DNA of 60,323 nt from CAZFPA01 sp964520975 (GTDB lineage Bacteria > Bacillota > Negativicutes > Selenomonadales > Selenomonadaceae): positions 1 to 60,323 of the forward strand of contig CAZFPA010000007.1 in the NCBI GenBank assembly GCA_964520975.1, in the 5' to 3' direction. The notes under the pieces were generated by a model. That model saw only the letters and a list, made by a program, of their open reading frames with translations, did no database searches and was not told the origin of the DNA. The stretch's first letter is position 1. Each line of letters begins with the position of its first letter. Shown here piece by piece: positions 41,861 to 49,620 of the stretch. Both the position numbers and the translations under genes were made by a program.

Positions 41861-43000
41861 TCAGATCTTGAAGAAAATTTTGCGATGGTAGAGATATTCG
41901 GCAATGAGCCAGCAGAAAAAAAGGAAGACGAGGCTGAACAGGAACGAAGCTGTCTCCGGTGCGAAAAAAGGAAGGAAGAGATAGGTAAAAGCCCAGCCGT
42001 AGATGGGGTCTTCATCTACAACCAGCCATGGGTAGCAAAGAGACTGGGAAATGAAAGCTGAAATGAAGAGCATGATGATCGCGTTCGTGCCAAATGCCTG
42101 GAAGGGCTGGAAAAGGCGTGAGGCAAAGGAAGTATTCTTTTCCAGGTAGAGGAAGCCCAGCAGCAGCAGCAAGGCAATTCCGGTGGTATAGATCACATAG
42201 GAACCTGTCCAGAGGGATTTGCAAAGCGGAACCAGGCTTGAAGCCAGCAGACCGGAGAGAATGAAGAGCAGGCTGTAGATGGCGAGCCGCTGTATTCGTT
42301 GGCCTGTGAGTTTTTCGCTGTAGAGCAGGATTCCGGTGAGGTAGCCAAGCATTACGCTGGCAGCAGCACTGAGACTGCCGTAGATGCCTTCGGGATCGAA
42401 GGGCATACCCAGTCCCTGGTAGATATGGTCAGGGCCGGGGAAGACGAGGCCGATGGCCAGCTCCAGATTCTGTTCTTTGGCAAAAGGTGCCTCGGGGGCA
42501 TAGAGGAAAAGCCCCAGGGTATGCAGCAGGAGAAGCAGGATCGCTGCACCAAGGATGCGGCGTGGTGCCTTCAGCAGCAGGCACAGCAGGACGCCCAGGC
42601 AGTAGGCAAGGGCAATCCGCTGGAGTATGCCGAATATGCGGATATTGGTCCAGAGCTGTACGATGCTGGAAACGGAAAGGCCATCCTCAACCTGGTAGAA
42701 GGGGAAAGCGTTGAAAAGAATGCCCAGCAGAAACAGCAGCAGTGTCCGGCGAAGAATCTTCTTCAGCAGGGGCTTTGTCAGGCAGCCGCCATGCTTGCGG
42801 GAGGATAGAAAGCCGGAGAGGCCGACGGAAAACAGGAAAAAAGGGAAAACGAGATCGGCAAGGGTGCAGCCGGTCCAGGGAGAATGTTCAAGCAGCGGAT
42901 AATTCGTCTCAAAAGATCCGGGGGTATTCACGATGATCATGAGCATGATGGTCATGCCGCGAAATACATCCAGGGAAGTAAGGCGTTGTGATAGTTCCAT
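41861..43000 (-). CDS. HGSNAT/NagX-like membrane acyltransferase (DUF5009/DUF1624 type)
   Basis: A 379-residue polytopic membrane protein with about 10-11 membrane segments. It has the family N-terminus RLTSLDVFRGMTIMLMIIVNTPG, then SPWTGCTLADLVFPFFLFSVGLS, characteristic of heparan-alpha-glucosaminide N-acetyltransferase-like bacterial proteins. The group is thought to transfer acyl groups from cytoplasmic acetyl-CoA to extracytoplasmic amino sugars; the substrate here is unknown. AAGGAGC precedes the start. A 5' leader of about 100 bases with a stem-loop separates it from a possible -10 at 43112-43107 (minus strand). Confidence 0.85.
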   Translation of the reverse strand: MELSQRLTSLDVFRGMTIMLMIIVNTPGSFETNYPLLEHSPWTGCTLADLVFPFFLFSVGLSGFLSSRKHGGCLTKPLLKKILRRTLLLFLLGILFNAFPFYQVEDGLSVSSIVQLWTNIRIFGILQRIALAYCLGVLLCLLLKAPRRILGAAILLLLLHTLGLFLYAPEAPFAKEQNLELAIGLVFPGPDHIYQGLGMPFDPEGIYGSLSAAASVMLGYLTGILLYSEKLTGQRIQRLAIYSLLFILSGLLASSLVPLCKSLWTGSYVIYTTGIALLLLLGFLYLEKNTSFASRLFQPFQAFGTNAIIMLFISAFISQSLCYPWLVVDEDPIYGWAFTYLFLPFFAPETASFLFSLVFLFFCWLIAEYLYHRKIFFKI

Positions 43001-43307
43001 GATAAGAGCTCCTTTTCAATCCGGCAGCCGCGGGGCGGAGATTTTCGTCCAGGCTGTCGCAGGGTCATAATAATTGAAGAAAAGTATCTGGTTGGTATTT
43101 TTCTCTATTATACATGATTTATGAAGCGAAAGCACATTTTCTTTGAAAATATGTTTGTTCGAAAATGAACATAAATTCATGATTAAAGGAGAACGGCCGT
43201 GTTTTTTCTATTTTTTCCTCGAAGGGGAAAGTTGAAATTTTATTGTGATAAGTTATAATAGTATGAATATGAGAAAAATAAGCAGCTGAGAGAAAGGGTT
43301 ATCATTT
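43001..43307. promoter_or_regulatory. Divergent control region between acyltransferase-like and hydrogenase genes
   Basis: The region holds a hairpin in the minus-strand leader (CGGCAGCC at 43022 with GGCTGTCG at 43052), a minus-strand TATAAT (43112-43107), an interrupted palindrome TGTTC-GAAAAT-GAACA at 43156-43171, and the hydrogenase promoter. An SD-preceded 19-codon frame at 43199-43258 reads MFFLFFPRRGKLKFYCDKL; I do not consider it a supported gene. Confidence 0.5.
43232..43259 (+). promoter_or_regulatory. Promoter of the hydrogenase operon
   Basis: TTGAAA (43232-43237), a 16-bp spacer and TATAAT (43254-43259), 48 bases before the start. The palindrome at 43156-43171 lies about 60 bases upstream and could be a regulator site. 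Confidence 0.7.
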
Positions 43308-44813
43308 ATGGCAAGGGATATATCACGCAGGGATTTCTTGAAGGTATTATCGGGAACCAGTGTACTGGGAATGGGAGTCGCAGTGACAGGCTGCGGCCGC
43401 AATGAAAAGCCGAATGTCGGTGGTGAAGGCTGGCTGCCCGAGCAGTATAAGGGGGTTGGCAAATATCCGGCGCAGGTGCGGGGCCGGGTGGCAATTGCCC
43501 CCGATAACCCCTCCATTGTCCGTGACGATGAGAAATGTATTCTTTGCGGCCGCTGTATCGAGGTCTGTGAGAATGTAATGACGGTACATGGGCATTATCC
43601 GTTGCCGCTGAAGGATGAGGTTGCCTGTGTGCACTGCGGACAATGCACGTTGTGGTGCCCGACGGGCGCCATTATGGAGCGCTCGGAAATCGATAAGGTC
43701 CGTGAGGCCATACAGGATGAAACAAAATATGTTGTGGTGCAGACGGCACCGGCAACCAAGGTATCCCTGGGGGAGGCCTTTGGCATGGAACCGGGAGCCG
43801 TTATAGGCGGACAGCAGGTGGCCGCGTTGCGGCGGCTTGGCTTCGATGCGGTATATGATACCTGTTTTTCAGCGGATCTCACGATTATGGAGGAAGCTGC
43901 CGAGGTGCTGCGGCGATTGACGGTCAAAAAGGAGGAATTGCCGCATTTCACCTCCTGTTGTCCGGGCTGGGTCAAGTTTTGCGAGTATTTTTATCCGGAT
44001 TTTCTGGGACACCTTTCCACCTGCAAGTCACCGCAGGGGATGCTGGGCGCGACCATCAAGTCTTATCTTGCGGCGAAAAAGGGAATCGATCCGGCGAATA
44101 TCGTTTCGGTAGCCATCATGCCCTGTACCGCGAAGAAGTTCGAGGCAGGCCGGGCGGAGCTATCGCACGATGCGCTGGCGGACGTGGATGTGGTGCTTAC
44201 GACGCGGGAACTGGCCCGTTTCCTGAAGCAGGAGTATATCGATCTCAATGAGCTGGAGCCGGAGGCGTACGATTCGCTGCTTGGAGAAAGCAGTGGTGCC
44301 GGACGAATCTTTGGTACGACAGGCGGTGTAACGGAGGCAGCCGTGCGTACGCTGTATTATAATGCAACGAAGCAGGCACCTCCTGCGGCTCTTTTGAGCT
44401 GGCAGCCTGTGCGCGGTCTTCAGGCCGTAAAGGAAGCGCAGGCTGATGTGCCCGGCTTTGGCAGTGTGCGCATTGCCGTGTGCCACGGGCTCGCGAATGT
44501 CCGCCCGCTGCTGGAGGATATACGGAAGCATGGAAGCCGGTGGCAGTTTATTGAGGTCATGGCCTGCCCGGGTGGTTGTATCGGCGGCGGTGGACAGCCG
44601 CTGACGGCCCCCGATAATTCAGCTGCGGTGCGGGAGCGGCGTATTGCGGCTATTTATACTACGGATGCCGCAGCCGGGAAGCATACAAGTCATGAGAACG
44701 GTGAAGTAAAGCAGATTTATGAGGATTTTTATGGACGCCCGTTGAGTGAAAAGGCTGAAAAGCTCCTGCATACGGACTTTTCTGATCGCAGCGGCAGGAT
44801 ATTCGATAAATAA
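43308..44813 (+). CDS. hydA: Tat-exported [FeFe] hydrogenase catalytic subunit
   Basis: Oxidises or evolves H2 at an H-cluster; 501 residues. The N-terminus ISRRDFLKVLSG is a twin-arginine signal, and VAVTGC at residues 24-29 fits a lipobox, so the enzyme is probably a Tat-exported lipoprotein. Two [4Fe-4S] motifs follow (CILCGRCIEVC; CVHCGQCTLWC). The three H-cluster motifs are TSCCPGW, MPCTAKKFE and MACPGGCIGGGGQP, including the second Cys of TSCCPGW used in proton transfer. The small-subunit-like C-terminus (YEDFYGRPLSEKAEKLLHTDF) is fused. It heads an operon with HybA-like and HybB-like genes. Maturases HydE, HydF and HydG are not in the window. Confidence 0.93.
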   Translation: MARDISRRDFLKVLSGTSVLGMGVAVTGCGRNEKPNVGGEGWLPEQYKGVGKYPAQVRGRVAIAPDNPSIVRDDEKCILCGRCIEVCENVMTVHGHYPLPLKDEVACVHCGQCTLWCPTGAIMERSEIDKVREAIQDETKYVVVQTAPATKVSLGEAFGMEPGAVIGGQQVAALRRLGFDAVYDTCFSADLTIMEEAAEVLRRLTVKKEELPHFTSCCPGWVKFCEYFYPDFLGHLSTCKSPQGMLGATIKSYLAAKKGIDPANIVSVAIMPCTAKKFEAGRAELSHDALADVDVVLTTRELARFLKQEYIDLNELEPEAYDSLLGESSGAGRIFGTTGGVTEAAVRTLYYNATKQAPPAALLSWQPVRGLQAVKEAQADVPGFGSVRIAVCHGLANVRPLLEDIRKHGSRWQFIEVMACPGGCIGGGGQPLTAPDNSAAVRERRIAAIYTTDAAAGKHTSHENGEVKQIYEDFYGRPLSEKAEKLLHTDFSDRSGRIFDK

Positions 44814-44824
44814 GGAGCGATAAG

Positions 44825-45601
44825 ATGGCTGTATTAGTGGATTTGACGAAATGTATCGGCTGTGAAAGCTGCGTTGTAGCCTGCAAGCTTTGGAATAAGC
44901 TGCCTTATCACGCCAAACATACCGTAAAGCGCCAGGAAAATGATCTGGATGATACGCATTGGACGGTCGTGCAGAAAAAGCGCGTTGCGGCGGAGAACGG
45001 AAAGGAATATACACGATTTGTGAAGAAGCAGTGTATGCACTGCCTGGAGCCGGCCTGTGCTTCGGCCTGCTTCTCCAAGGCCCTGCGTGTGGATGAAAAC
45101 CATGCGGTGGTCTACTATCCGGATCTTTGTGTGGGCTGCCGCTATTGTATGCTGGCCTGTCCCTATGAGGTGCCGCGGTATCAGTGGGAGGAACCGCTGC
45201 CGCTCATAACGAAATGCCAGCTCTGCAGTGACCGGCTGAAGGAAGGGGAACTGCCGGCCTGTGTTGGTGCGTGCCCGACGGGGACACTGACCTATGGCAA
45301 CCGGGAAGCTTTGCTGCGCAAGGCGCATGCAATCATCGACAGCGATTCCCGTTATGTCAATTACGTCTATGGCGAGAAGGAACTGGGCGGAGCCAGCTGG
45401 CTCTACATCTCGGATCAGCCCTTTGAAAAACTCGGCTTTAAGATGGATTTCGAACAGACGCCGCCGAGTGACTATACGCGGAGCTATCTCACGAAGGTGC
45501 CCTTCCTGGCTGCGGCCTGGGGTCTCTTCCTGGTCGGGCTGACCGCCTATCATCACCATCGGGAAAAGAAGGAAAAGCAGGAGGACGAAAAGGATGAGTA
45601 A
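44825..45601 (+). CDS. HybA/NrfC-like four-cluster ferredoxin subunit with C-terminal anchor
   Basis: An electron-transfer subunit of 258 residues with 16 cysteines arranged for four [4Fe-4S] clusters: CIGCESCVVAC, CMHCLEPACASAC, CVGCRYCMLAC, and CQLC...CVGAC. The last 45 residues hold one membrane helix (FLAAAWGLFLVGLTAYHH) and a very charged tail (REKKEKQEDEKDE). Unlike E. coli HybA it has no signal peptide. The positive tail predicts a C-terminus inside and the clusters outside, so it may be exported together with the Tat-dependent catalytic subunit. It is 11 bases after hydA and overlaps the NrfD gene by 8 bases. It links the hydrogenase to the membrane subunit. Confidence 0.9.
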   Translation: MAVLVDLTKCIGCESCVVACKLWNKLPYHAKHTVKRQENDLDDTHWTVVQKKRVAAENGKEYTRFVKKQCMHCLEPACASACFSKALRVDENHAVVYYPDLCVGCRYCMLACPYEVPRYQWEEPLPLITKCQLCSDRLKEGELPACVGACPTGTLTYGNREALLRKAHAIIDSDSRYVNYVYGEKELGGASWLYISDQPFEKLGFKMDFEQTPPSDYTRSYLTKVPFLAAAWGLFLVGLTAYHHHREKKEKQEDEKDE

Positions 45602-46769
45602 ATTATATCGTGAATATCATATCCTGGGCTGGGTATATACCCTGACACCTGTCCGGTGCCTCTTGCTGGCCCTGGTGGGCCTGTGTCTCGGCGTAGTCGT
45701 CCTGCGCCTGTTCACCGGCTACCAGTATGTGACGAATCTTACGGATCAGACGCCCTGGGGCCTCTGGATCGGTTTTGATGTACTGGTCGGTGTGGCGCTG
45801 GCCGGTGGCGGTTACTCCACAGCCTTCCTGGTCGGGGGGCTGCGTTATCAGAAGTATCAGGGCATTGCCCGGAGCGCTTTGCTGACTTCGCTTTTAGGGT
45901 ATCTGCTCGTGATGGCGGGGCTCTTTCTTGATATCGGTCAATGGCCGCATTTCTGGCGCCCCTTCGTTTCCTGGGGATATACTTCACCGCTTTTTGAGGT
46001 CTTCTGGTGTATTTCCATCTATACAACGATTTTGACGCTCGAATTCCATGAGGTCATTACGGAGCGCATTGTCCGCAGTGTGCATAAATACGTGGTAAAG
46101 GCATTGCCGGTGCTGGTCATCCTGGGACTGATCTTTCCGATGATGCACCAGTCCTCACTGGGGGCGCTGTTCCTCATTGCCAAGAGCAAGATGTTTCCGC
46201 TTTGGTGGAGTGAGCTGCTGCCATTGTATTTTCTATTGTCCTCTTTCTTTGTCGGTTCCGCTATGGTCTACGTGGAGTCGGATCTGGCCCGTCGTGCCTA
46301 TGGACATGAGCACGAGCACTGGATCATGAAGGGCCTTACCCGCGTAGGGGGGCGTATCATGATCGTATATCTGCTGCTGAAAGTCGTGGACATCACCCTG
46401 AAGGGGGAATGGAACCTGCTGTTCCTGAATACGCTTCAGAGCAATATGTTCCTGCTCGAGATGGTGCTGGGGGTCATTTTGCCGCTGGGGATTGTTTTCA
46501 GTAAGCTCGCTGACCGGAAATACGGGCTGCTTGCCTATTCCTGGCTCGTGGTCATCGGTGTGGTCATGAACCGTCTGAACTGCGTATTCACTTCCATGTA
46601 CGTGACCGGCGATTATTTTCCTTCCATCCTGGAGGTGTCGGTCAGTATCGGCCTCATTGCCGCGGGCTGCATCATCTACAGCTTCTTTGTAGAAAACTTC
46701 CACATTCTGGGCCGTCGGTTTGCCCGTCAGGTAAATGTTGATAAAGAAAATGTGCGCAATCTGATCTGA
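45594..46769 (+). CDS. HybB/NrfD-family quinone-reactive membrane subunit
   Basis: A 391-residue inner-membrane protein with about 10 hydrophobic segments and the HybB/PsrC/NrfD pattern: an N-terminal YTLTPVRCLLLALVGL, then NLTDQTPWGLWIGFDVLVGVALAGGGYSTAFL, LEFHEVITERI, FPMMHQSSLGALFL and NRLNCVFTSMY. These proteins connect extracytoplasmic Fe-S subunits to the menaquinone pool. The start overlaps the preceding gene, so translation is likely coupled. With HydA and the ferredoxin it forms a complex analogous to E. coli hydrogenase 2, but with an [FeFe] catalytic subunit. H2-dependent fumarate respiration is the likely use; this is inference. Confidence 0.9.
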   Translation: MSKLYREYHILGWVYTLTPVRCLLLALVGLCLGVVVLRLFTGYQYVTNLTDQTPWGLWIGFDVLVGVALAGGGYSTAFLVGGLRYQKYQGIARSALLTSLLGYLLVMAGLFLDIGQWPHFWRPFVSWGYTSPLFEVFWCISIYTTILTLEFHEVITERIVRSVHKYVVKALPVLVILGLIFPMMHQSSLGALFLIAKSKMFPLWWSELLPLYFLLSSFFVGSAMVYVESDLARRAYGHEHEHWIMKGLTRVGGRIMIVYLLLKVVDITLKGEWNLLFLNTLQSNMFLLEMVLGVILPLGIVFSKLADRKYGLLAYSWLVVIGVVMNRLNCVFTSMYVTGDYFPSILEVSVSIGLIAAGCIIYSFFVENFHILGRRFARQVNVDKENVRNLI

Positions 46770-46779
46770 TTGCGTTCAT

Positions 46780-46809
46780 GGGAACTGCCGAGCGGGCGGT
46801 TCCCTTTTT
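46780..46809 (+). terminator. Terminator of the hydrogenase operon
   Basis: GGGAACTGCC pairs with GGCGGTTCCC (one G-T pair), followed by five T. Confidence 0.88.
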
Positions 46810-46918
46810 GTTTGTAATATCTGCCGGACTCCGGCGTATAAAAAAAGTATGGAAAATTGCTGCGGCATACCGCACTTCTTGAGAACGCATCGCTGCAGCT
46901 TATAAGGAGGAGAACTGC

Positions 46919-47983
46919 ATGAAAAAGTATTCTTTTCTGATTGTCTTGTGTGTGTTGGTGCTTGGGATTGCACAGGGCTCGGAGGCGGCTACCCGGACAG
47001 AACTGGCTGCCATCCAGGTTGAACGGGCGGGGGACTTTCGGTATTGGATGCCAGGATCACCCGTGAAGGCGAAGCTGGTAGAATATGTGGAGGCGGTTAC
47101 TGATCCGAAAAGCCGGGATTTCATACCGCCCGCCGATCGGGTGGCGGTATTCGATGCCGATGGAACTCTGATGTGTGAGACCGCGCCCTCTTATTTTGAT
47201 GCACTGATGTATATGGAACGTGTGCTGGATGATACCTCCTGGCAAGCGCCGGCTGAGCTGCGGGCTGCTGCGCAGGAGACGCGCAGCGCGTTGCTTGAGC
47301 ATCGGGAGGCAAGGCTTGGTGAGGAGGAAGGCGAGGCCTGCCAGCTGAATGCTTTTGCGGGTATGAGTCTCACGGACTATCGGGCCTATGTGACCAAATT
47401 CATGCAGGAGCCGGAGCAGGGACTCAGTAATCTGAAACGCGGGGAGGCCTTCTATTTGCCGATGGCCGAGGTTATTTCCTATCTCGTGCACAATGGCTTT
47501 AAGGTCTATATCGTATCTGCCTGTGACCGTATGGCTCTGCGGGTGCTGGCGGATGGCGTGCTTCCCATCGAACCGGAGCGTATCATTGGCAGCGATGTCT
47601 GGATTCGGGCTTCCCGGCAGGGTGAGGTGAGCGGTGTAGAGTATGTCTATGATAAAAAAGACGAACTCGTACGCGGCAAGTACCTGCAGGAAGCGATTGC
47701 AATGAATAAGGTATCGATGATTGCACGTGAGATCGGGCGGCAGCCGGTGCTGGCTTTTGGCAATAGTGGCGGCGATGCCGGTATGCTGAACTATACGATA
47801 CAGAACAACCGCTACCGGAGCGCAGCCTTTGTGCTGCTCTGCGATGACATGGACCGTGAATTCGGCAATCTGAAGAAGGCGCAGAAAATGCAGGCGCGAG
47901 CGGAAAAAAATGGCTGGATTCCGGTTTCTATGAAAACAGAATTCAAGACCATTTATGGCGACAAGGTCAGAAAAGTGCAGTAA
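46919..47983 (+). CDS. Exported HAD-superfamily phosphatase
   Basis: A 354-residue secreted hydrolase. Signal peptide at residues 1-24 (KKYSFLIVLCVLVLGIAQGSEA). HAD motif I VFDADGTL with both Asp residues (near 77-84), motif II VSAC, a Lys region, and motif IV FGNSGGDAGML. Such exported HAD enzymes act as non-specific acid phosphatases or phosphoserine-phosphatase-like enzymes in the periplasm. Exact substrate unknown. GGAGGAG lies before the start. It converges on the histidine acid phosphatase gene across a shared terminator. Confidence 0.85.
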   Translation: MKKYSFLIVLCVLVLGIAQGSEAATRTELAAIQVERAGDFRYWMPGSPVKAKLVEYVEAVTDPKSRDFIPPADRVAVFDADGTLMCETAPSYFDALMYMERVLDDTSWQAPAELRAAAQETRSALLEHREARLGEEEGEACQLNAFAGMSLTDYRAYVTKFMQEPEQGLSNLKRGEAFYLPMAEVISYLVHNGFKVYIVSACDRMALRVLADGVLPIEPERIIGSDVWIRASRQGEVSGVEYVYDKKDELVRGKYLQEAIAMNKVSMIAREIGRQPVLAFGNSGGDAGMLNYTIQNNRYRSAAFVLLCDDMDREFGNLKKAQKMQARAEKNGWIPVSMKTEFKTIYGDKVRKVQ

Positions 47984-47992
47984 AAAAAGTCA

Positions 47993-48034
47993 AAAAAAGC
48001 AGGAGCGCTCCGGAAGGAGAACTCCTGCTTTTTT
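47993..48034. terminator. Bidirectional terminator between the two phosphatase genes
   Basis: AAAAAGCAGGAG pairs perfectly with CTCCTGCTTTTT around a loop of about 16 bases. Confidence 0.92.
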
Positions 48035-48036
48035 GC

Positions 48037-49353
48037 TCAGGCGGCTTTTTCTGCGCTGGTGGTTTCATTTGCCAGCTGGTCGTAAGCTTCGAGCAGCGTC
48101 TGGAAGCGCTGCTGCACATCGCGGAAGCGATACAACCCGTCGGCGTTTTTCGTGAGACCTTTGAGTGTCAGCGGGAAGATCATCGGCGGGGTATCGAGGG
48201 AAAGCATGGTGCGATTGCGCAGCTGTTCGCTGCTTTGGTAGACAAGGGTCAGGGAAGCATAATCCTGGCCGTCTCGGCCATGCCATTTTTCAATCACGAA
48301 TTTCGCGCCGATCGGCGTATTCCGTTCAATGCTCTGTGGCAGCGTATAAGGTGCCACATCAAGTGCAGCCAGGACACTGGCGAGGTTGGTATCGTGTCCG
48401 CAGAGGAAAGTGAATTTACGGTTGTCGAGGGCGAGCTCATCGTGCATGACCTGCAGCAGCGGGTGCGCAATGTTCATCGCAACGAGCGGCGTGCCGCAGA
48501 GAACCTCGATACCGGTATCTTTCACGTTGGAGATTGCCTGCCAATCCTTCTGGGTCAGTTTGTGGTTGAAAGCGGCCCGTTCGTCATTCGGTTCTTCGTA
48601 ATACTGCAGTACCAGCGCGTCACTGGCCAGGTATTCGGCTTTGCGGTAGTTTACAGAGTAGGGGCTGTGTCCCTGTTCGAGGATGACGTTGAAAGGACCT
48701 TTCGGCAGGCCTTCTTCCACCGTTTTTTTCGTGACAGGCTGGGTCTGGTAATCGAGGACTTCATCGATGATCCGATAGCTTTCGGCCAGGCGGTCATTGA
48801 TGCCATCGAAGCCCCTGGTACCGCCGATCGCGGCAATCTGCTCCATTGCCTTTGCATGATAGGCGTCGTTCATGAAGCCAAAGCGCATATTGAATACCGG
48901 GTCCATCGTGCCCAGAGCTGCATGATGCTCGATCGGCACGTTCGCAACAGGAAGCATACCGCTGGAGAAATATTGCGCCGTGGCAATTGTGCGCTGCAGG
49001 GAATTCGCATAGAAACGAACCTCGCCTTCCTTCGGCTGTTCGTTCTCTGCGATAAGCCCATCGGCAACCAGACGCTTGCGGAAGTATTGTCCCATTATGG
49101 TTTCCAGCTGGCCGCCGCGCAGCGACAATTCACCGGGAGCGGAGGTCCAGGTCACCCATTTGTGGGGCGTGATCTTGTTAAGCTTTGTGCCAATGGGGGA
49201 ACGGATATTATGGCGGCTCAGAATGAGCATTTTCTGCAGCTGGTATTGCTCATGGAAGGCGGTATCCTGTGCGGGCTGCTGCGCTGCCTGGACAGGGACG
49301 GTGGCCAGCAGCAGCGAAAAGCAGATGGCTGAAAGAAACGGTTTTATCATCAT
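48037..49353 (-). CDS. Exported histidine acid phosphatase (Agp/AppA-like)
   Basis: A branch-2 histidine phosphatase of 438 residues. Signal peptide at about 1-23 (FLSAICFSLLLATVPVQAAQ). Catalytic motif LSRHNIRSP, with Asn where many phytases have Gly, as in E. coli glucose-1-phosphatase (RHNLRAP). The proton-donor motif is CGHDTNLASV, the HD pair. YANSLQRTIATAQYF carries the conserved Arg. Glucose-1-phosphate, other sugar phosphates or phytate are possible substrates; the RHN form favours an Agp-like specificity. Its 5' leader contains GTACAGCTGTACGAAATA (49379-49396), related to the repeat-element end. Confidence 0.9.
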   Translation of the reverse strand: MMIKPFLSAICFSLLLATVPVQAAQQPAQDTAFHEQYQLQKMLILSRHNIRSPIGTKLNKITPHKWVTWTSAPGELSLRGGQLETIMGQYFRKRLVADGLIAENEQPKEGEVRFYANSLQRTIATAQYFSSGMLPVANVPIEHHAALGTMDPVFNMRFGFMNDAYHAKAMEQIAAIGGTRGFDGINDRLAESYRIIDEVLDYQTQPVTKKTVEEGLPKGPFNVILEQGHSPYSVNYRKAEYLASDALVLQYYEEPNDERAAFNHKLTQKDWQAISNVKDTGIEVLCGTPLVAMNIAHPLLQVMHDELALDNRKFTFLCGHDTNLASVLAALDVAPYTLPQSIERNTPIGAKFVIEKWHGRDGQDYASLTLVYQSSEQLRNRTMLSLDTPPMIFPLTLKGLTKNADGLYRFRDVQQRFQTLLEAYDQLANETTSAEKAA

Positions 49354-49378
49354 AGCTATCAGATCCTTTCAAATTTTT

Positions 49379-49396
49379 GTACAGCTGTACGAAATA
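49379..49396. repeat. Repeat-element end-like palindrome before the histidine phosphatase gene
   Basis: GTACAGCTGTACGAAATA contains a perfect 12-bp palindrome (GTACAGCTGTAC) and matches the outer arm of the palindromic element (GTACAGC...ACGAAATA). It lies 25 bases upstream of the minus-strand start codon. It may be an element remnant or a regulator site. Confidence 0.4.
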
Positions 49397-49620
49397 TAAT
49401 TCGCCATATGCCGGAGGATATCCTATCTGTGCCGGGGCTGTTTTACGGGAAAATTGTGGGGCTGATGGCAAAAGCGCGTGTGCCGGTGTGGCAGTGGAGG
49501 GCATATTATCCGTGGTTTTTCTGAAATAAGGGCAAATTGAGTATGATTCTCTTTCATCGGTTTGGCAAATATGATAAAATGATATATTAGTTAGATTTTG
49601 AACGGGGGATTTTTACCTGA

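Noticed and set aside
43156..43171. LexA (SOS) box upstream of the hydrogenase
   Set aside because: Gram-positive LexA boxes have GAAC first and GTTC second; here the half-sites are in the opposite order.
48235..49332. 365-residue open frame antisense to the histidine phosphatase gene
   Set aside because: The minus-strand gene has a signal peptide and both catalytic motifs; the plus frame has none and no ribosome site.
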